Numbered from the stretch's first letter, positions 42,230 to 52,024 are shown. The stretch: 64,000 nt of DNA from AC-38 sp033856025 (GCA_033856025.1 JAWVFQ010000001.1:62001-126000), one strand, 5' to 3'. The notes: generated by a model not told the origin, from the letters alone. Made by a program: numbers and translations.

Positions 42230-43825
42230 CTAGGCGCCGCCGCGGATGGGACACGACAGGCGCCACCGCTTGAAGTCCTTCTGTCCCTGGGCGCGGGCGA
42301 AGAAGATCCCCTCCTGGGCCGAGAGCCGGCGGCACGGCCGCGAGTAGATACCGCCGATCGGGCGCAGGAAGACGAAGCCGCCGGAGGGGTTCAGCCGTGC
42401 CGGATCCATCTGGATGCCCAGCGGGAAGTCGACCGTGCGCGCGATGGCGGTCAGCCCCGAGGCATTGAAGAACGGCAGCGCGATCGGCTCGAAGCCGATC
42501 TGACGGACGCCCTGCGCCTTCGCGGCGCGCATGATCGCCGGTACGTCGCCGCCCTTCTCGGGACCGCCGACGATGTAGCCCTCCGGCGACCAGAGCGTGA
42601 GCTGGCGCACGTGGAGGCCGGATTGCGGCGCGTTGGGCAGGTCGATGCGCCGCGGCCGGTCGATCCCGAAACTCACGATCGCCAGGTTCGCCGCCGCCAC
42701 CAGCCCGAGGGCCGCGGCCGCCGGGACGCGCACGCGCCGCGGTGACCGCGCGATCCACGCCGTCCCCAGGACGGCCACGTACACCAGCATCGACAGCGTG
42801 TAGCGGACGTCGTGGAACGTCACGAGAAACGTCATCGCGAGGTAGGCGGACAGCCCGCCGACGACAAGCTCAGGTGTCGGGTCGTCGTCCGGGCGCCCTC
42901 GTCGCACGAACCCGACGACCGCCAGGACGGTCCCCGCCGCGACGAACAGCGCGAGTGGGAGCAGGTACTGGTGGTTGAGGAACGCCCACAGGTACCAGAA
43001 CCCGTTCTGGGTGGACCAGCGCGGCGGGGTCGGCGAGTCGGGGTTTGCGGGCGCGGAGCCGCCGCCGGACGGGGCCAGGGTCGTCGCGCCCTGCGTCAGG
43101 CCGCGCAGGTCGTCCGCGTGGGCGATGTACCACGGGGCGGCTATCACCGCCCCGACCACGAGGAAGGCGGCAAGACCCCGCCAGTGGCGCCACCCACCGC
43201 GCGCCAGGATGACGGCGACGAGGCCGGCGAGGAACAGCGGCGTCGTCTGTTTGGACAGCATCGCCAGGCCCGCCGTGAGGCCGGCCAGGCCCGACAGCGG
43301 CAGGCTCGCGAAGCGGCGCGACGCGAGCAGCAGTCCCACCGTCGCCGCGACGAGCGCCGCCTGGGGACCGTCGAGCATGAACACGTGGAACTGGCTGACC
43401 ACGATGGGGGTGCCCAGCGCGAACGCGACGGCCAGCAGGCCACCGAGGTCGCGCCCCGACGCGATGCGCCCGGTCAGGTAGCAGCCGAGCGCCAGGAGCG
43501 GGAGGAAGACGACGTTCTGGGCGAGGACCGGCGCCGACAGGTTGACGCCGCCCACGAAGGCGCCGAGCGCGCCGACCAGGTGCACAAACGGGGGGTATGA
43601 CGTGAACTCGTCGAACGGCGCCCGCAGGCGCCCCGCGTCCCACTGGTCGTGGAACAGGAACGCGATGTTCAGGTGCTTGCCGTTGTCGAAGTCGGGCACC
43701 CGCGTGTCCGCCCCCAGCCACCACGCGGTGATCGCGACGAAGACGACGACGAGGCCCGCCGCGACGGCGGCCGGCGCGACCCGCGGTCGCGACGCGGTCG
43801 ATTCGGCGGCGGTCACGCGGGGCAT
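42230..43825 (-). CDS. GT-C-type membrane glycosyltransferase (ArnT/PMT-like)
   Basis: 531 aa from ATG 43825. About eleven hydrophobic helices. The first outside loop reads WWLGADTRVPDFDNGKHLN, with an Asp after TM1, and FDEFTSYPPFVHLVGALG resembles the second acidic loop of family GT39/GT83 enzymes. MLSKQTTPLFLAGLVAV is the usual membrane segment after the cytoplasmic loop. A C-terminal soluble part (about 420-531) contains a Cys pair. It should transfer a sugar from a polyprenyl-phosphate donor at the outer face; the GT2 enzyme at 43917 or 21844 may make that donor. Family membership is by layout only. Confidence 0.7.
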   Translation of the reverse strand: MPRVTAAESTASRPRVAPAAVAAGLVVVFVAITAWWLGADTRVPDFDNGKHLNIAFLFHDQWDAGRLRAPFDEFTSYPPFVHLVGALGAFVGGVNLSAPVLAQNVVFLPLLALGCYLTGRIASGRDLGGLLAVAFALGTPIVVSQFHVFMLDGPQAALVAATVGLLLASRRFASLPLSGLAGLTAGLAMLSKQTTPLFLAGLVAVILARGGWRHWRGLAAFLVVGAVIAAPWYIAHADDLRGLTQGATTLAPSGGGSAPANPDSPTPPRWSTQNGFWYLWAFLNHQYLLPLALFVAAGTVLAVVGFVRRGRPDDDPTPELVVGGLSAYLAMTFLVTFHDVRYTLSMLVYVAVLGTAWIARSPRRVRVPAAAALGLVAAANLAIVSFGIDRPRRIDLPNAPQSGLHVRQLTLWSPEGYIVGGPEKGGDVPAIMRAAKAQGVRQIGFEPIALPFFNASGLTAIARTVDFPLGIQMDPARLNPSGGFVFLRPIGGIYSRPCRRLSAQEGIFFARAQGQKDFKRWRLSCPIRGGA

Positions 43826-43916
43826 CCTAGACCGGAAGGTCAGGGGCGCCTGCGCTAACCTGCGCGCGGGCGCCCGGCGCGACTTTACGTCACGCCGACC
43901 GTTGCAGCCCTCGCGT

Positions 43917-45098
43917 ATGAGCACTATCGAGCAGACAGCTCGCGCGCGTTCCGAGCCCTTCGGGCCAGGCCGCCGCGTCCGGGTCTCAGTCGTCATCCCG
44001 TGCCTCAACGAGGCCGGGACGATCGAGCGCTGCGTGGCCGCCGCGCGGGACGCGCTGGAGTCCAACGGGTTGGCCGGCGAGGTCGTCGTGGCCGACAACG
44101 GGTCCACCGACGGCAGCGCCGAGCGCGCCGAGGAGGCCGGCGCCCACGTCGTCCACGAGACGCGCCGCGGCTACGGCAGCGCGTACCTGGCCGGGTTCGC
44201 CGCCGCCCAGGGCGAGTACATCGTCATGGCCGACGCGGACCTGACCTACGACTTCGAGGACATCCCGCGCTTCGTCGAGCAGCTCGACGACGGCGCCGAG
44301 CTGGTGATGGGCGACCGGATGGACAACATTCATCCCGGCGCGATGCCCTGGCTGCACCGCTACGTGGGCAACCCGATCCTCACCGGCACGCTGAACCTGT
44401 TCTTCCGCACCGGCGTCAACGACGCCCACTGCGGAATGCGGGCGCTGCGCCGCGACGTGCTGGAGCGACTGGACCTGCGCGCCACCGGCATGGAGTTCGC
44501 CTCCGAGATGGTCATCCGGGCGGCCAAGGAGAAACTGGACATCCGCCAGTTCCCCATCGAGTACCACCCGCGCGAGGGCGACTCCAAGCTCGACAGCTTC
44601 CGCGACGGCTGGCGCCACCTGCGGTTCCTGCTCGTCCACGCGCCGACGTGGCTGTTCATCGTCCCCGGCGCGCTGTGCGCCGCACTGGGCGCGCTCATCG
44701 GCCTGACGGTGATCACGCAGATCAGCGTGTTCGGGCGCAACTGGGACCTGCACGCGATGGTCGGCGGCGCGCTGCTGATGATCGTGGGGACGCAGGTCCT
44801 CGCCCTGGGCCTGTGCGCGCACGCCTACGGGACGTACTTCATGGGCGAGCGCGATCCCTGGTTCGACCGCATGCGCGCGCGCTTCCATCTCGAGCAGGGG
44901 CTCCTCCTCGGCGGCGCCTTCATCCTCGCGGGCCTGGTCATGGCCGCGGTCATCGCGATCACCTGGATCGACCGCGGCTTCGGCCGCCTGTCCGAGGAGC
45001 GCCTCGCGGTCCTCGGCGCCACGCTGATCATCGTGGGGATCCAGATCTTCTTCTCGTCGTTCCTCCTCTCGATTCTCGGGCTGCGGCGGCGCGGCTGA
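43917..45098 (+). CDS. Glycosyltransferase family 2 with C-terminal membrane helices
   Basis: 393 aa from ATG 43917. VSVVIPCLNEAGTIERCV, VVADNGSTDGSAERAEEAG, RRGYGSAYLAGFAAAQGEYIVMADADLTYDFEDI (metal site DADLTYD) and MGDRMDNIHPGAMPWLHRYVGNP identify a polyprenyl-phosphate glucosyl/mannosyltransferase-type enzyme. Four membrane helices follow (about 260-390): LFIVPGALCAALGALIGLTVI, MVGGALLMIVGTQVLALGL, LLLGGAFILAGLVMAAVIAI and LAVLGATLIIVGIQIFF. Such proteins make lipid-linked sugars for GT-C enzymes; a candidate user is the divergent gene at 42230. The next gene starts 12 nt downstream. Confidence 0.87.
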   Translation: MSTIEQTARARSEPFGPGRRVRVSVVIPCLNEAGTIERCVAAARDALESNGLAGEVVVADNGSTDGSAERAEEAGAHVVHETRRGYGSAYLAGFAAAQGEYIVMADADLTYDFEDIPRFVEQLDDGAELVMGDRMDNIHPGAMPWLHRYVGNPILTGTLNLFFRTGVNDAHCGMRALRRDVLERLDLRATGMEFASEMVIRAAKEKLDIRQFPIEYHPREGDSKLDSFRDGWRHLRFLLVHAPTWLFIVPGALCAALGALIGLTVITQISVFGRNWDLHAMVGGALLMIVGTQVLALGLCAHAYGTYFMGERDPWFDRMRARFHLEQGLLLGGAFILAGLVMAAVIAITWIDRGFGRLSEERLAVLGATLIIVGIQIFFSSFLLSILGLRRRG

Positions 45099-45109
45099 CC
45101 GGCCAACCG

Positions 45110-47158
45110 GTGCGCGAGCGCATCGCGATCGGGATCGGCCTCGCGGCCGTGCTCGCGGCGCTGGCCGCCGTCGTGTCGGTCCCCCACGTGCGGGAGAACG
45201 GCACGAACTCCCGCGTCACCGTGAGCGGCGCGCAGCTCGAGGTCCCCGGCGGCGGGCGCCGCTGCCAGCGCGCCGAGTTCATCCCCGCCCAGTCGCGCGG
45301 CCTGCGGGTGTACATGAACGCGTTCGGCGGCACGGGCGGCCCGGTCGAGGTGACGATCTCGGCCGGCGGGCGGGTCGAGGGCGCCACGCTGCCCCGGCCG
45401 CGCCGCGACGGGCCGGTCAGCGTGCGGATCCCCGAGGTGCCGCGCGACGCCGTGGGGACGGTCTGCTTCGCGAACCGCGGGACCCGGAGGGTGGCGCTGG
45501 CCGGCGACCTGACCGAGTACCACCCCGACCGGCCCCGCCGCTCCGACCCCCGCGAGGACGTGCGGCTGGACTGGCTGCGCGAGGAGCGCACGTCGCTGCT
45601 CTCGTTCGCCCCGGTGGCGGCGCGGCGCTTCGCTCTCTTCAAGGCGGGGTGGATCGGCCCCTGGACGTTCTACGCGCTGCTGGCGGCGACGCTGGGGCTC
45701 GGCGCGGCGGCGCTGGTCGCGGTGCGCCGGGCGCCGCGCACGCCCTGGGCGTGCGCCGGGATCGCCACGGGCGTCGCGCTGGTCTGGGCCGTCCTGGTGC
45801 CGGCGTTCTGGGTGGCCGACGAGCCCGTGCACTTCGGCTACACGCAGTACCTGGCCGAGACGGGGCACGTGCCGCGCGAGATCGTCCCCGAGCCCGTCTT
45901 CTCCGACGAGGAGCGCGAGAGCTACCGCGCCATCGGGTTCCGGGTCCTGGGCCGCCCGTCCTACCGCCCCGACCTGGACCGCCGCATGGACCGGCGACTG
46001 GACAGCGGTCGCCTGAACCGCGTCGAGCCCAAGTCCGCCGGCTACGCGGTGAACAACCCCCCGCTCTACTACGCGCTGGAGGCGGTGCCCTACCGCGCCC
46101 TGCACGGCGCGAGCCTGTGGGACCGGCTGTTCGCGATGCGCGTGCTCTCGGCGCTGCTCGGCGGCCTCGCCGTGGCCTTCGCCTTCCTGTTCCTGCGCGA
46201 GCTGATGCCGGAGAGGCGGTGGGCGTGGACGGTCGGGGCGCTCGCCGTGGCCTTCCAGCCGGTGTTCGGGTTCATGGCCGGCGGGGTGAACAACGACGTG
46301 CTCGTGTGGACGTGCGGCGCGGCCCTGCTGTGGGCCCTGGCCCGGGTGTTCCGCCGCGGGCTCACGCCGGCGCGCGGCGCGGCCGTGGCGGGCGCCCTGC
46401 TCGTGGGGATCCTGGCCAAGCCCTCCATCTACGGCGTGATCCCCGGCGTCGCCCTGGCCCTTGGGCTCGCGGCGTGGCGCGCGGCACCGGAGGCCCGCCG
46501 GCGCGCCCGGGCGGGCGCCGGGGTGGCGGGAGCGATGCTCGCGCTGCCCGCGTTGGCCTACCTGGCGCTCAGCCGGCTCGTGCTCGACCGTCCGGGCGCC
46601 ACGGCCGTCGCCGGCTTCGACGTCGCCCCGCCCGGAGGATCCGTGGGCGGGCAGCTGGCCTACCTGTGGCAGTCCTTTCTGCCGCGGCTGCCCTTCATGA
46701 CCGACCAGTTCACGAACTACCCGCACTACCTGCTGTGGGACAGCTACCTGCAGGGGTTCATCGGGCGCTTCGGCTGGTTCGAGTACGGCTATCCGAAGTG
46801 GGCCTACTGGCTGGGACTGGCGGTGCTGGCGGGCATCGTGGCGCTGGCGGTCCGCGGGCTGACGCTCGCGCGAGCCTGGGGGCGCCGCGCCTTCGAGCTG
46901 ATCGCCTACGCGGCCATGCCGGCCGGGATGCTCCTCACCGTGGGGCTCGCGGGCTACCGCTACCGGCTCGACGTCTTCCAGTCCTTCGAGCAGGCCCGCT
47001 ACCTGTTCGTCGTCCTCCCCCTGTGGGGAGCCGTCGTCGCGGCGGCGGCCTGCGGCGCCGGGCGGTGGGCGCGGACGGCCGGGACGCTGCTCGTGATCGC
47101 CGCCTTCGGCCACACCGCCCTGTCGCTCCTGGTCACCGTGGAGCGGTTCTACGGGTGA
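45110..47158 (+). CDS. DUF2142-type polytopic membrane protein
   Basis: 682 aa from GTG 45110. One N-terminal helix (IAIGIGLAAVLAALAAVVSV), a ~160-aa extracytoplasmic beta-rich region with a Cys pair (GRRCQRAE, GTVCFANRG), then about ten to twelve helices. WVADEPVHFGYTQYLAETGHVP matches the DEP..H..Y motif after the second helix in DUF2142 proteins, and VNNPPLYYALEAVPY and GGVNNDVLVWTCGAALLWAL are also typical. By topology it is a GT-C-like enzyme acting on lipid-linked sugars. It follows the GT2 enzyme at 43917, which could supply its donor. Confidence 0.75.
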   Translation: MRERIAIGIGLAAVLAALAAVVSVPHVRENGTNSRVTVSGAQLEVPGGGRRCQRAEFIPAQSRGLRVYMNAFGGTGGPVEVTISAGGRVEGATLPRPRRDGPVSVRIPEVPRDAVGTVCFANRGTRRVALAGDLTEYHPDRPRRSDPREDVRLDWLREERTSLLSFAPVAARRFALFKAGWIGPWTFYALLAATLGLGAAALVAVRRAPRTPWACAGIATGVALVWAVLVPAFWVADEPVHFGYTQYLAETGHVPREIVPEPVFSDEERESYRAIGFRVLGRPSYRPDLDRRMDRRLDSGRLNRVEPKSAGYAVNNPPLYYALEAVPYRALHGASLWDRLFAMRVLSALLGGLAVAFAFLFLRELMPERRWAWTVGALAVAFQPVFGFMAGGVNNDVLVWTCGAALLWALARVFRRGLTPARGAAVAGALLVGILAKPSIYGVIPGVALALGLAAWRAAPEARRRARAGAGVAGAMLALPALAYLALSRLVLDRPGATAVAGFDVAPPGGSVGGQLAYLWQSFLPRLPFMTDQFTNYPHYLLWDSYLQGFIGRFGWFEYGYPKWAYWLGLAVLAGIVALAVRGLTLARAWGRRAFELIAYAAMPAGMLLTVGLAGYRYRLDVFQSFEQARYLFVVLPLWGAVVAAAACGAGRWARTAGTLLVIAAFGHTALSLLVTVERFYG

Positions 47159-47207
47159 GCCCCGTGCCGCCCCGCCCCGCGGCCGTCGGCGGTGAGAGGC
47201 TTCGCGG

Positions 47208-48713
47208 GTGATCCGCACCCGCCTGCGCCGCCGCTCCGCCGCCCGCGACGCCTACGCGGCGTGGACCGAGCGCGTGGAGCCGGCCACGGCCATCCGCCCG
47301 CACCTGCGCCGCTTCGCCGCGCCGCCGGTCCTCGTCGAGCCGCGCACGGAGCCCCAGCCGATCTCGGTGGTCATCGACACCTCCGGCGGGGGCGACCCCG
47401 CGGTCACGCGCGCCTCGCTGCCCGGGGCCGTCCCCGCCGTGGAGGGCGACGGGCGCGCCCGGCTGGGCGACGTGCGCACGCCCTGGGCCGCCGTCCTGGA
47501 CGCCGGCGACCGCCTGGCCGACGGGGCGCTGCGCCGGCTGGGCCAGGCCGCGGCGCTGGCGCCCGACGTGGCGCTGATCACGGGCGACGACGACGTCCTG
47601 GACCGGTCCGAGCGCCGCGTGGAGCCGCGCTTCTTCCCCGGCCCCTCGCCCGACCTCCTGCGCGAGCGCGACCTCACGGGCTCGGTGGCGCTGCTGAGGA
47701 CGTCGCGGCTGCCCGCCCACCTGCCGGAGGGGCCGCGCTGGCGCTACGAGCTGGCCCGCCACCTGGCCGGCCCGGCGGGCGCGGGCCACGCCCACCTGGC
47801 GCTGGTGCTCGTGCACCGCGCGCAGGGCGACGCGACGCATCCACCGGCGCCCGCCCAGGCCCGCCTGGTGCCGCCGCTGCGCGGCGAGCCGCGCGTCGAG
47901 GCGATCGTGTGCTTTCGCGACCGTCCCGACCTGCTGGAGCGCTGCACCCGCTCGCTGCTGGCCTGCGACTACGAGCGCCTGAGCCTGCGCCTGGTCGACA
48001 ACGGCAGCGCCGAGCCCGCCACCGCCGACCTCCTGGACCGGCTGGGCCGCGACGCGCGCGTCACCGTGCGCCGCGACGACCGCGACTTCAACTTCTCCGC
48101 CCTGAACAACGCCGCCGCCGCGGAGTCCGACGCCGAGGTCCTGGCCCTGGTCAACAACGACGTCGAGTTCGCGCAGCGCGACTGGCTCGAGCCCGTCCTG
48201 GCCCACGCCCAGCGCGCGGACGTCGGCGCCGTGGGGCCACTGCTCACGCGTCCCGACGGGCGCGTCCAGCACGCGGGCGCGGCGATCGGGCTGCACGGGA
48301 CGGCCGGGCACCCGTTCGCCGGCCTGCGCCCCGACGCCCGCACGCCGCTGGGCGCGGCGAGCGACGGCGTGCGCAACTGGCTGGCCGTCACCGCCGCGTG
48401 CCTCGTGGTGGAGCGGCCGAAGTTCCACGGCGTGGGCGGGTTCGACGAGCGCCTGGTCGTGGGCGGCAACGACGTCGACCTCGGGCTGCGCCTGACCGCG
48501 CGCGGCTGGCGCACGCTCTGCGTGCCGCAGGCGCGCGCCGTGCACGCCGAGTCCGCCACCCGCGACCCCGCGGACGTTCTGGCCGGCGACGTGCAGCGCA
48601 GCGTGGAGCGCTACGGCGACTTCCTGGCCATGGGTGACCCGTTCTACAGCCCGGGTCTCACGCTGGAGCGCACGGACTGCTCTCCGAAGACGCCGGGAGA
48701 GGCGGGGGCATGA
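47208..48713 (+). CDS. Glycosyltransferase family 2 with degenerate N-terminal domain
   Basis: 501 aa from GTG 47208, with a GAGAGG element 8 nt upstream as a possible ribosome-binding site. The first ~215 residues resemble a GT2 domain stripped of its catalytic motifs (ISVVIDTSGGGDPAVTRASL, VLDAGDRLADGAL). The active domain starts at about 225: VEAIVCFRDRPDLLERCTRSLL, LVDNGSAEPATADLL, VLALVNNDVEFAQRDWLE (NND in place of DXD, as is common in rhamnosyltransferase-like GT2) and LVVGGNDVDLGLRLTARGWRT. Overlaps the next gene (ATGA). Confidence 0.83.
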   Translation: MIRTRLRRRSAARDAYAAWTERVEPATAIRPHLRRFAAPPVLVEPRTEPQPISVVIDTSGGGDPAVTRASLPGAVPAVEGDGRARLGDVRTPWAAVLDAGDRLADGALRRLGQAAALAPDVALITGDDDVLDRSERRVEPRFFPGPSPDLLRERDLTGSVALLRTSRLPAHLPEGPRWRYELARHLAGPAGAGHAHLALVLVHRAQGDATHPPAPAQARLVPPLRGEPRVEAIVCFRDRPDLLERCTRSLLACDYERLSLRLVDNGSAEPATADLLDRLGRDARVTVRRDDRDFNFSALNNAAAAESDAEVLALVNNDVEFAQRDWLEPVLAHAQRADVGAVGPLLTRPDGRVQHAGAAIGLHGTAGHPFAGLRPDARTPLGAASDGVRNWLAVTAACLVVERPKFHGVGGFDERLVVGGNDVDLGLRLTARGWRTLCVPQARAVHAESATRDPADVLAGDVQRSVERYGDFLAMGDPFYSPGLTLERTDCSPKTPGEAGA

Positions 48714-49963
48714 CGTCGAAGCGCTCGCGCCACATCCGGGAGATCCTGCGCCAGGGCCCCACCGAGGCGGGCTACGCCTTCTTCCGCGCGCGCCGGCGGC
48801 GGCGCAACCTGGCCGACGACGACCTCGAGCTCAGCGCCTCCGAGCGCCTGGCGCTGGACCCGGCCGTCGACCTGGACATGGCCGACCTGGAGGCGCACGC
48901 CGCCGTGGTGCGCCGGCGGGCGGCGGTCCCCGACGGCGCCTCGCTGCAGTGGTTCTTCCCCGGCTTCCACCTCGTGACGGGCGGCGGCGTCCACACGGCC
49001 CTGCGCCTGGCCGACCTCGTGGCGCGCGAGCACGGCATCGAGAACCGCTTCCACCTCTACGACCGCGACGCGCCCGGCGAGGTCCCGGCCAAGGCGGCCG
49101 CCGCGTTCCCCGCTCTGGCCAACGCGCGCTTCACGGCCGGCGACGCGCTACCCGGTCGCGCCGACGCCGCCATCGCCACCACGTGGGAGAGCGGCTTTCA
49201 CCTCGTTGGCTTCAACGACACCCGGGCCAAGCTGATGCTGGTCCAGGACTGGGAGCCCGACTTCCATCCCGCCGGGTCGGCGCGGGCGATCCTCGAGCTG
49301 CTGGCGGCCCTGGGGATCCCGGGCCTGGTGAACTCGCCGGGGCTGGCGGACTCCTGGCGCGCCGCGGGCAACCCGGCGACCGCGTTCACCCCGGCCGTCG
49401 ACACAGGCCGCTTCCGCCCCGGCCCGCGCCCCGACGAGCCCGTGCGGATCTTCTTCTACGGGCGCCCGCGCACCGCGCGCAACGCCTTCGGCCTCGGCCT
49501 GGCCGCGCTGCGCCATGTCAAGGCGCGCTTCGGCTCGGGGGTGGAGATCGTCAGCGCGGGCGAGGACTGGAGCCCCGGCCAGTACGGCGCGGACGACCTG
49601 ATCGAGAACCGGGGGATGCTGGAGGACCTCGACACGGTGGCGGAGCTGTACCGCTCCTGTCACGTCGGCCTCGTCTTCATGCTCACCCGCCACCCCTCCT
49701 ACCAGCCGCTGGAGTTCATGGCCAGCGGGATGGCGACGGTGTCCAACCGCAACCCCCACACCGAGTGGCTCCTGCGCCACGAGGAGACGGCGCTGCTGGC
49801 CGACCCGCTCCCCGCGCTCGTGGCCGAGCAGGTGGGCCGGCTCGTGCGGGACGCGCCACTGCGTGCCCGCATCGCCGACGCCGGCCGCGCGCTGGCCACG
49901 GCCCGCACCTGGGACGACGAGCTCGACCGGGCCTGGCGCGCCGCTACAGCCGCTCGGCGATAG
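48710..49963 (+). CDS. WsaF-like rhamnosyltransferase
   Basis: 417 aa from ATG 48710. LQWFFPGFHLVTGGGVHTALRLADLVA, KLMLVQDWEPDFHPAGS, VRIFFYGRPRTARNAFGLGL and GLVFMLTRHPSYQPLEFMASG followed by NPHTEWLLRHEETALL match the two-domain WsaF family (GT4), whose founding member is an S-layer glycan rhamnosyltransferase. A basic N-terminus (RARRRRRNLADDDLE) may tie it to the membrane. It is the last plus-strand gene before the ABC exporter and overlaps the permease gene's end by 20 nt. Confidence 0.8.
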   Translation: MTSKRSRHIREILRQGPTEAGYAFFRARRRRRNLADDDLELSASERLALDPAVDLDMADLEAHAAVVRRRAAVPDGASLQWFFPGFHLVTGGGVHTALRLADLVAREHGIENRFHLYDRDAPGEVPAKAAAAFPALANARFTAGDALPGRADAAIATTWESGFHLVGFNDTRAKLMLVQDWEPDFHPAGSARAILELLAALGIPGLVNSPGLADSWRAAGNPATAFTPAVDTGRFRPGPRPDEPVRIFFYGRPRTARNAFGLGLAALRHVKARFGSGVEIVSAGEDWSPGQYGADDLIENRGMLEDLDTVAELYRSCHVGLVFMLTRHPSYQPLEFMASGMATVSNRNPHTEWLLRHEETALLADPLPALVAEQVGRLVRDAPLRARIADAGRALATARTWDDELDRAWRAATAARR

Positions 49964-50810
49964 CCGGCGCCTCGCGGTCGAACAGCCACACGCCCAGGGC
50001 ACACAGCGCCGCGAAGACGGCGATGGGGACCAGCGCCCAGCCCCAGCCGCCGATCGCGTCGATCGCGCCGCGCGCGCTCGGGTCGATCACCCACTTGCGC
50101 CCCTGCTCGAGCAGCATGGCGATCGGGTTGAACAGCAGGTAGCGCTGCGAGGCGTCGGGCACGGTGTCGATCGCGTACAGGACCGGCGAGCCGTAGAACA
50201 TGATCGTGGAGGCGACGAACCAGATCGGCGCCACGTCGCGGAAGCGCACGTAGAGCGAGGAGACGATCATCGACACCGCCGCCGTGATGGCGATGAGCGG
50301 CAGGATCAGCAACGGCAGCAGCAGCCACGTCCAGCGCGGCGACACGCCGTAGGCGAGCAGGAACACGAACACCGCGAACAGGCTGAGGAAGAGGTTCAAC
50401 GCCCCGGTGAGCACCGTGGACAGCGGGATTACCAGCCGCGGGAAGTGCATCTTGCGCACGATCCCCTCGGAGTCCACCACCGCCGTCACGGCCCGCTGCG
50501 TGGAGTCCGAGAAGAAGTTGAACAGCACGATGTTGAACAGCAGCAGCACCGGATAATTCGGGATCTGGTCGCCGAACTTCACGATCTGGCTGAACACGAC
50601 GTAGAGCACGCCGAACAGCATCAGCGGGCGCATGAGGGACCACAGGTAGCCCAGGACCGAGCCGAAGTACGTCAGCCGGTACTCGGTCAGCCCGATGATC
50701 CAGGTCAGGTTGACGAAGCGCCGCCAGCCGCCGCCGTAGGCCGACGGGCCGCGCATCTCGCGCGCCTCCGGCGACACGGGAAACGAGGTGGTGGCCGCGG
50801 GCGTGCTCAT
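49944..50810 (-). CDS. ABC-2 type polysaccharide exporter, permease (Wzm-like)
   Basis: 288 aa from ATG 50810 (ATGA overlap with the ATPase gene). An amphipathic N-terminal helix (RFVNLTWIIGLTEYRLTYFGSVLGYLWSLMRPL) precedes six membrane helices; VDSEGIVRKMHFPRLVIPLS and IWFVASTIMFYGSPVLYAID are characteristic of Wzm/TagG permeases. With the ATPase it exports a lipid-linked polymer that has been fully extended in the cytoplasm. It co-exists here with Wzx/Wzy components, so at least two export routes are encoded. Confidence 0.9.
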   Translation of the reverse strand: MSTPAATTSFPVSPEAREMRGPSAYGGGWRRFVNLTWIIGLTEYRLTYFGSVLGYLWSLMRPLMLFGVLYVVFSQIVKFGDQIPNYPVLLLFNIVLFNFFSDSTQRAVTAVVDSEGIVRKMHFPRLVIPLSTVLTGALNLFLSLFAVFVFLLAYGVSPRWTWLLLPLLILPLIAITAAVSMIVSSLYVRFRDVAPIWFVASTIMFYGSPVLYAIDTVPDASQRYLLFNPIAMLLEQGRKWVIDPSARGAIDAIGGWGWALVPIAVFAALCALGVWLFDREAPAIAERL

Positions 50811-52024
50811 CGCGGCGCCGCCGCCGGGCTGCCCGCGCGCTGCACCTCGACCTGGTGGGGGATGCTCACCAGGCCGGAGTTCTCGGGGGCGCCGTGCACG
50901 ATGAACTCGCGCGCCCGCCCCTCGTAGGCCAGCATCCCGCCGCCCTCGGTGTGGACTCCCACGTCCACGTAGAAGCGCCCGACGCCGAGCGGGTTGTCCA
51001 TGCGCACGCGCACCTCCACCCGCTCGCCGGGCTCCAGCGCGGGCTCGGCCGCGTCCACTCCGCGGGTGGTCGTGCCGAAGATCCGCACGCCGTCGTCGTT
51101 GGTCAGCTGCACGTGGATCTCGGGGCGCTCGACCGCCTCGTGCACGTCCAGTGCGACGTGGACCGTCAGCGGCTCGCCGTGGGGCGCGGCGTCGACGGCC
51201 CGGCCCTCGGCGTCCTCGATCCACGCGCCGGCCACCGTGGCCACGCCGCGGCCCCCGCCCTGGCCGGCGGCGCCGCGCTGGCGCTCGAAGTTCAGCTCCA
51301 TGTAGCGCGCGCCCACCTCGCCGGGGTCGCCGATCACCATGAGGTGCCCGCGCTCCAGCAGCAGCGCGCGGTGGCAGAAGCGCTCGATGGTGGCCATGTC
51401 GTGGGTCACGAGGACGATCGTGCGCCCCTCGTCGCGCAGCCGCCGGAACTCGTTGAAGCACTTCTGCTGGAACGCCGCGTCGCCCACCGCGAGCACCTCG
51501 TCGATCAGCAGCACGTCGGCGTCGGACTGCACCATCAGGGAGAAGGCCAGGCGCACCTGCATCCCGGACGAGTAGTTCTTGAGCTTGAGGTCGAGGAAGT
51601 CCTCCAGCTCGGCGAAGGCGATGACGTCGTCGAAGCGCGCGCGGGCCTCGGCGGGCGTGAGGCCCATCATGACGCCGTTGATGACGACGTTGTCCAGCGC
51701 GGTCAGCTCCATGTTGAAGCCGACGCCGAGCTCGATGAACGGCGTGAGCCGGCCCGCGATCAGGATGCGTCCGGTGTCGGCCTTGTAGATCCCGGCCAGG
51801 CACTTGAGCAGCGTGGACTTGCCGGACCCGTTGCGCCCGACGATCCCGAAGAACTCGCCCTCCAGCACCTGGAAGCTCACGTCCTCCAGCGCGCGCAGCT
51901 CGTCGATCTCCACCCGCCGGAACGGGTGCATGGCGCGCTCCTTGAGCGTCCCGACGTGCTGGCGGGGCACGCGAAAGGTCTTGGAGACGCGGTCGACGTC
52001 GATCCCGGCGTAGCGGTCGGCCAT
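50807..52024 (-). CDS. ABC polysaccharide exporter ATPase with C-terminal glycan-recognition domain (Wzt-like)
   Basis: 405 aa from ATG 52024. Walker A GRNGSGKST (63-71), signature YSSGMQ (151-156 region), Walker B VLLIDEVLAVGD and H-loop VTHDM. LTPFIELGVGFNMELT is the conserved loop of polysaccharide-export ATPases. Residues about 240-405 form an extra beta-sandwich (GAWIEDAEG, VHVALDVHEAVERPEIHVQL, GRFYVDVGVHTEGG) like the Wzt C-terminal domain that recognises the capped non-reducing end. This predicts a specific terminal modification of the polymer, possibly by the methyltransferase at 39028. A -10 TACTCT lies 6 nt upstream. Confidence 0.92.
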   Translation of the reverse strand: MADRYAGIDVDRVSKTFRVPRQHVGTLKERAMHPFRRVEIDELRALEDVSFQVLEGEFFGIVGRNGSGKSTLLKCLAGIYKADTGRILIAGRLTPFIELGVGFNMELTALDNVVINGVMMGLTPAEARARFDDVIAFAELEDFLDLKLKNYSSGMQVRLAFSLMVQSDADVLLIDEVLAVGDAAFQQKCFNEFRRLRDEGRTIVLVTHDMATIERFCHRALLLERGHLMVIGDPGEVGARYMELNFERQRGAAGQGGGRGVATVAGAWIEDAEGRAVDAAPHGEPLTVHVALDVHEAVERPEIHVQLTNDDGVRIFGTTTRGVDAAEPALEPGERVEVRVRMDNPLGVGRFYVDVGVHTEGGGMLAYEGRAREFIVHGAPENSGLVSIPHQVEVQRAGSPAAAPR

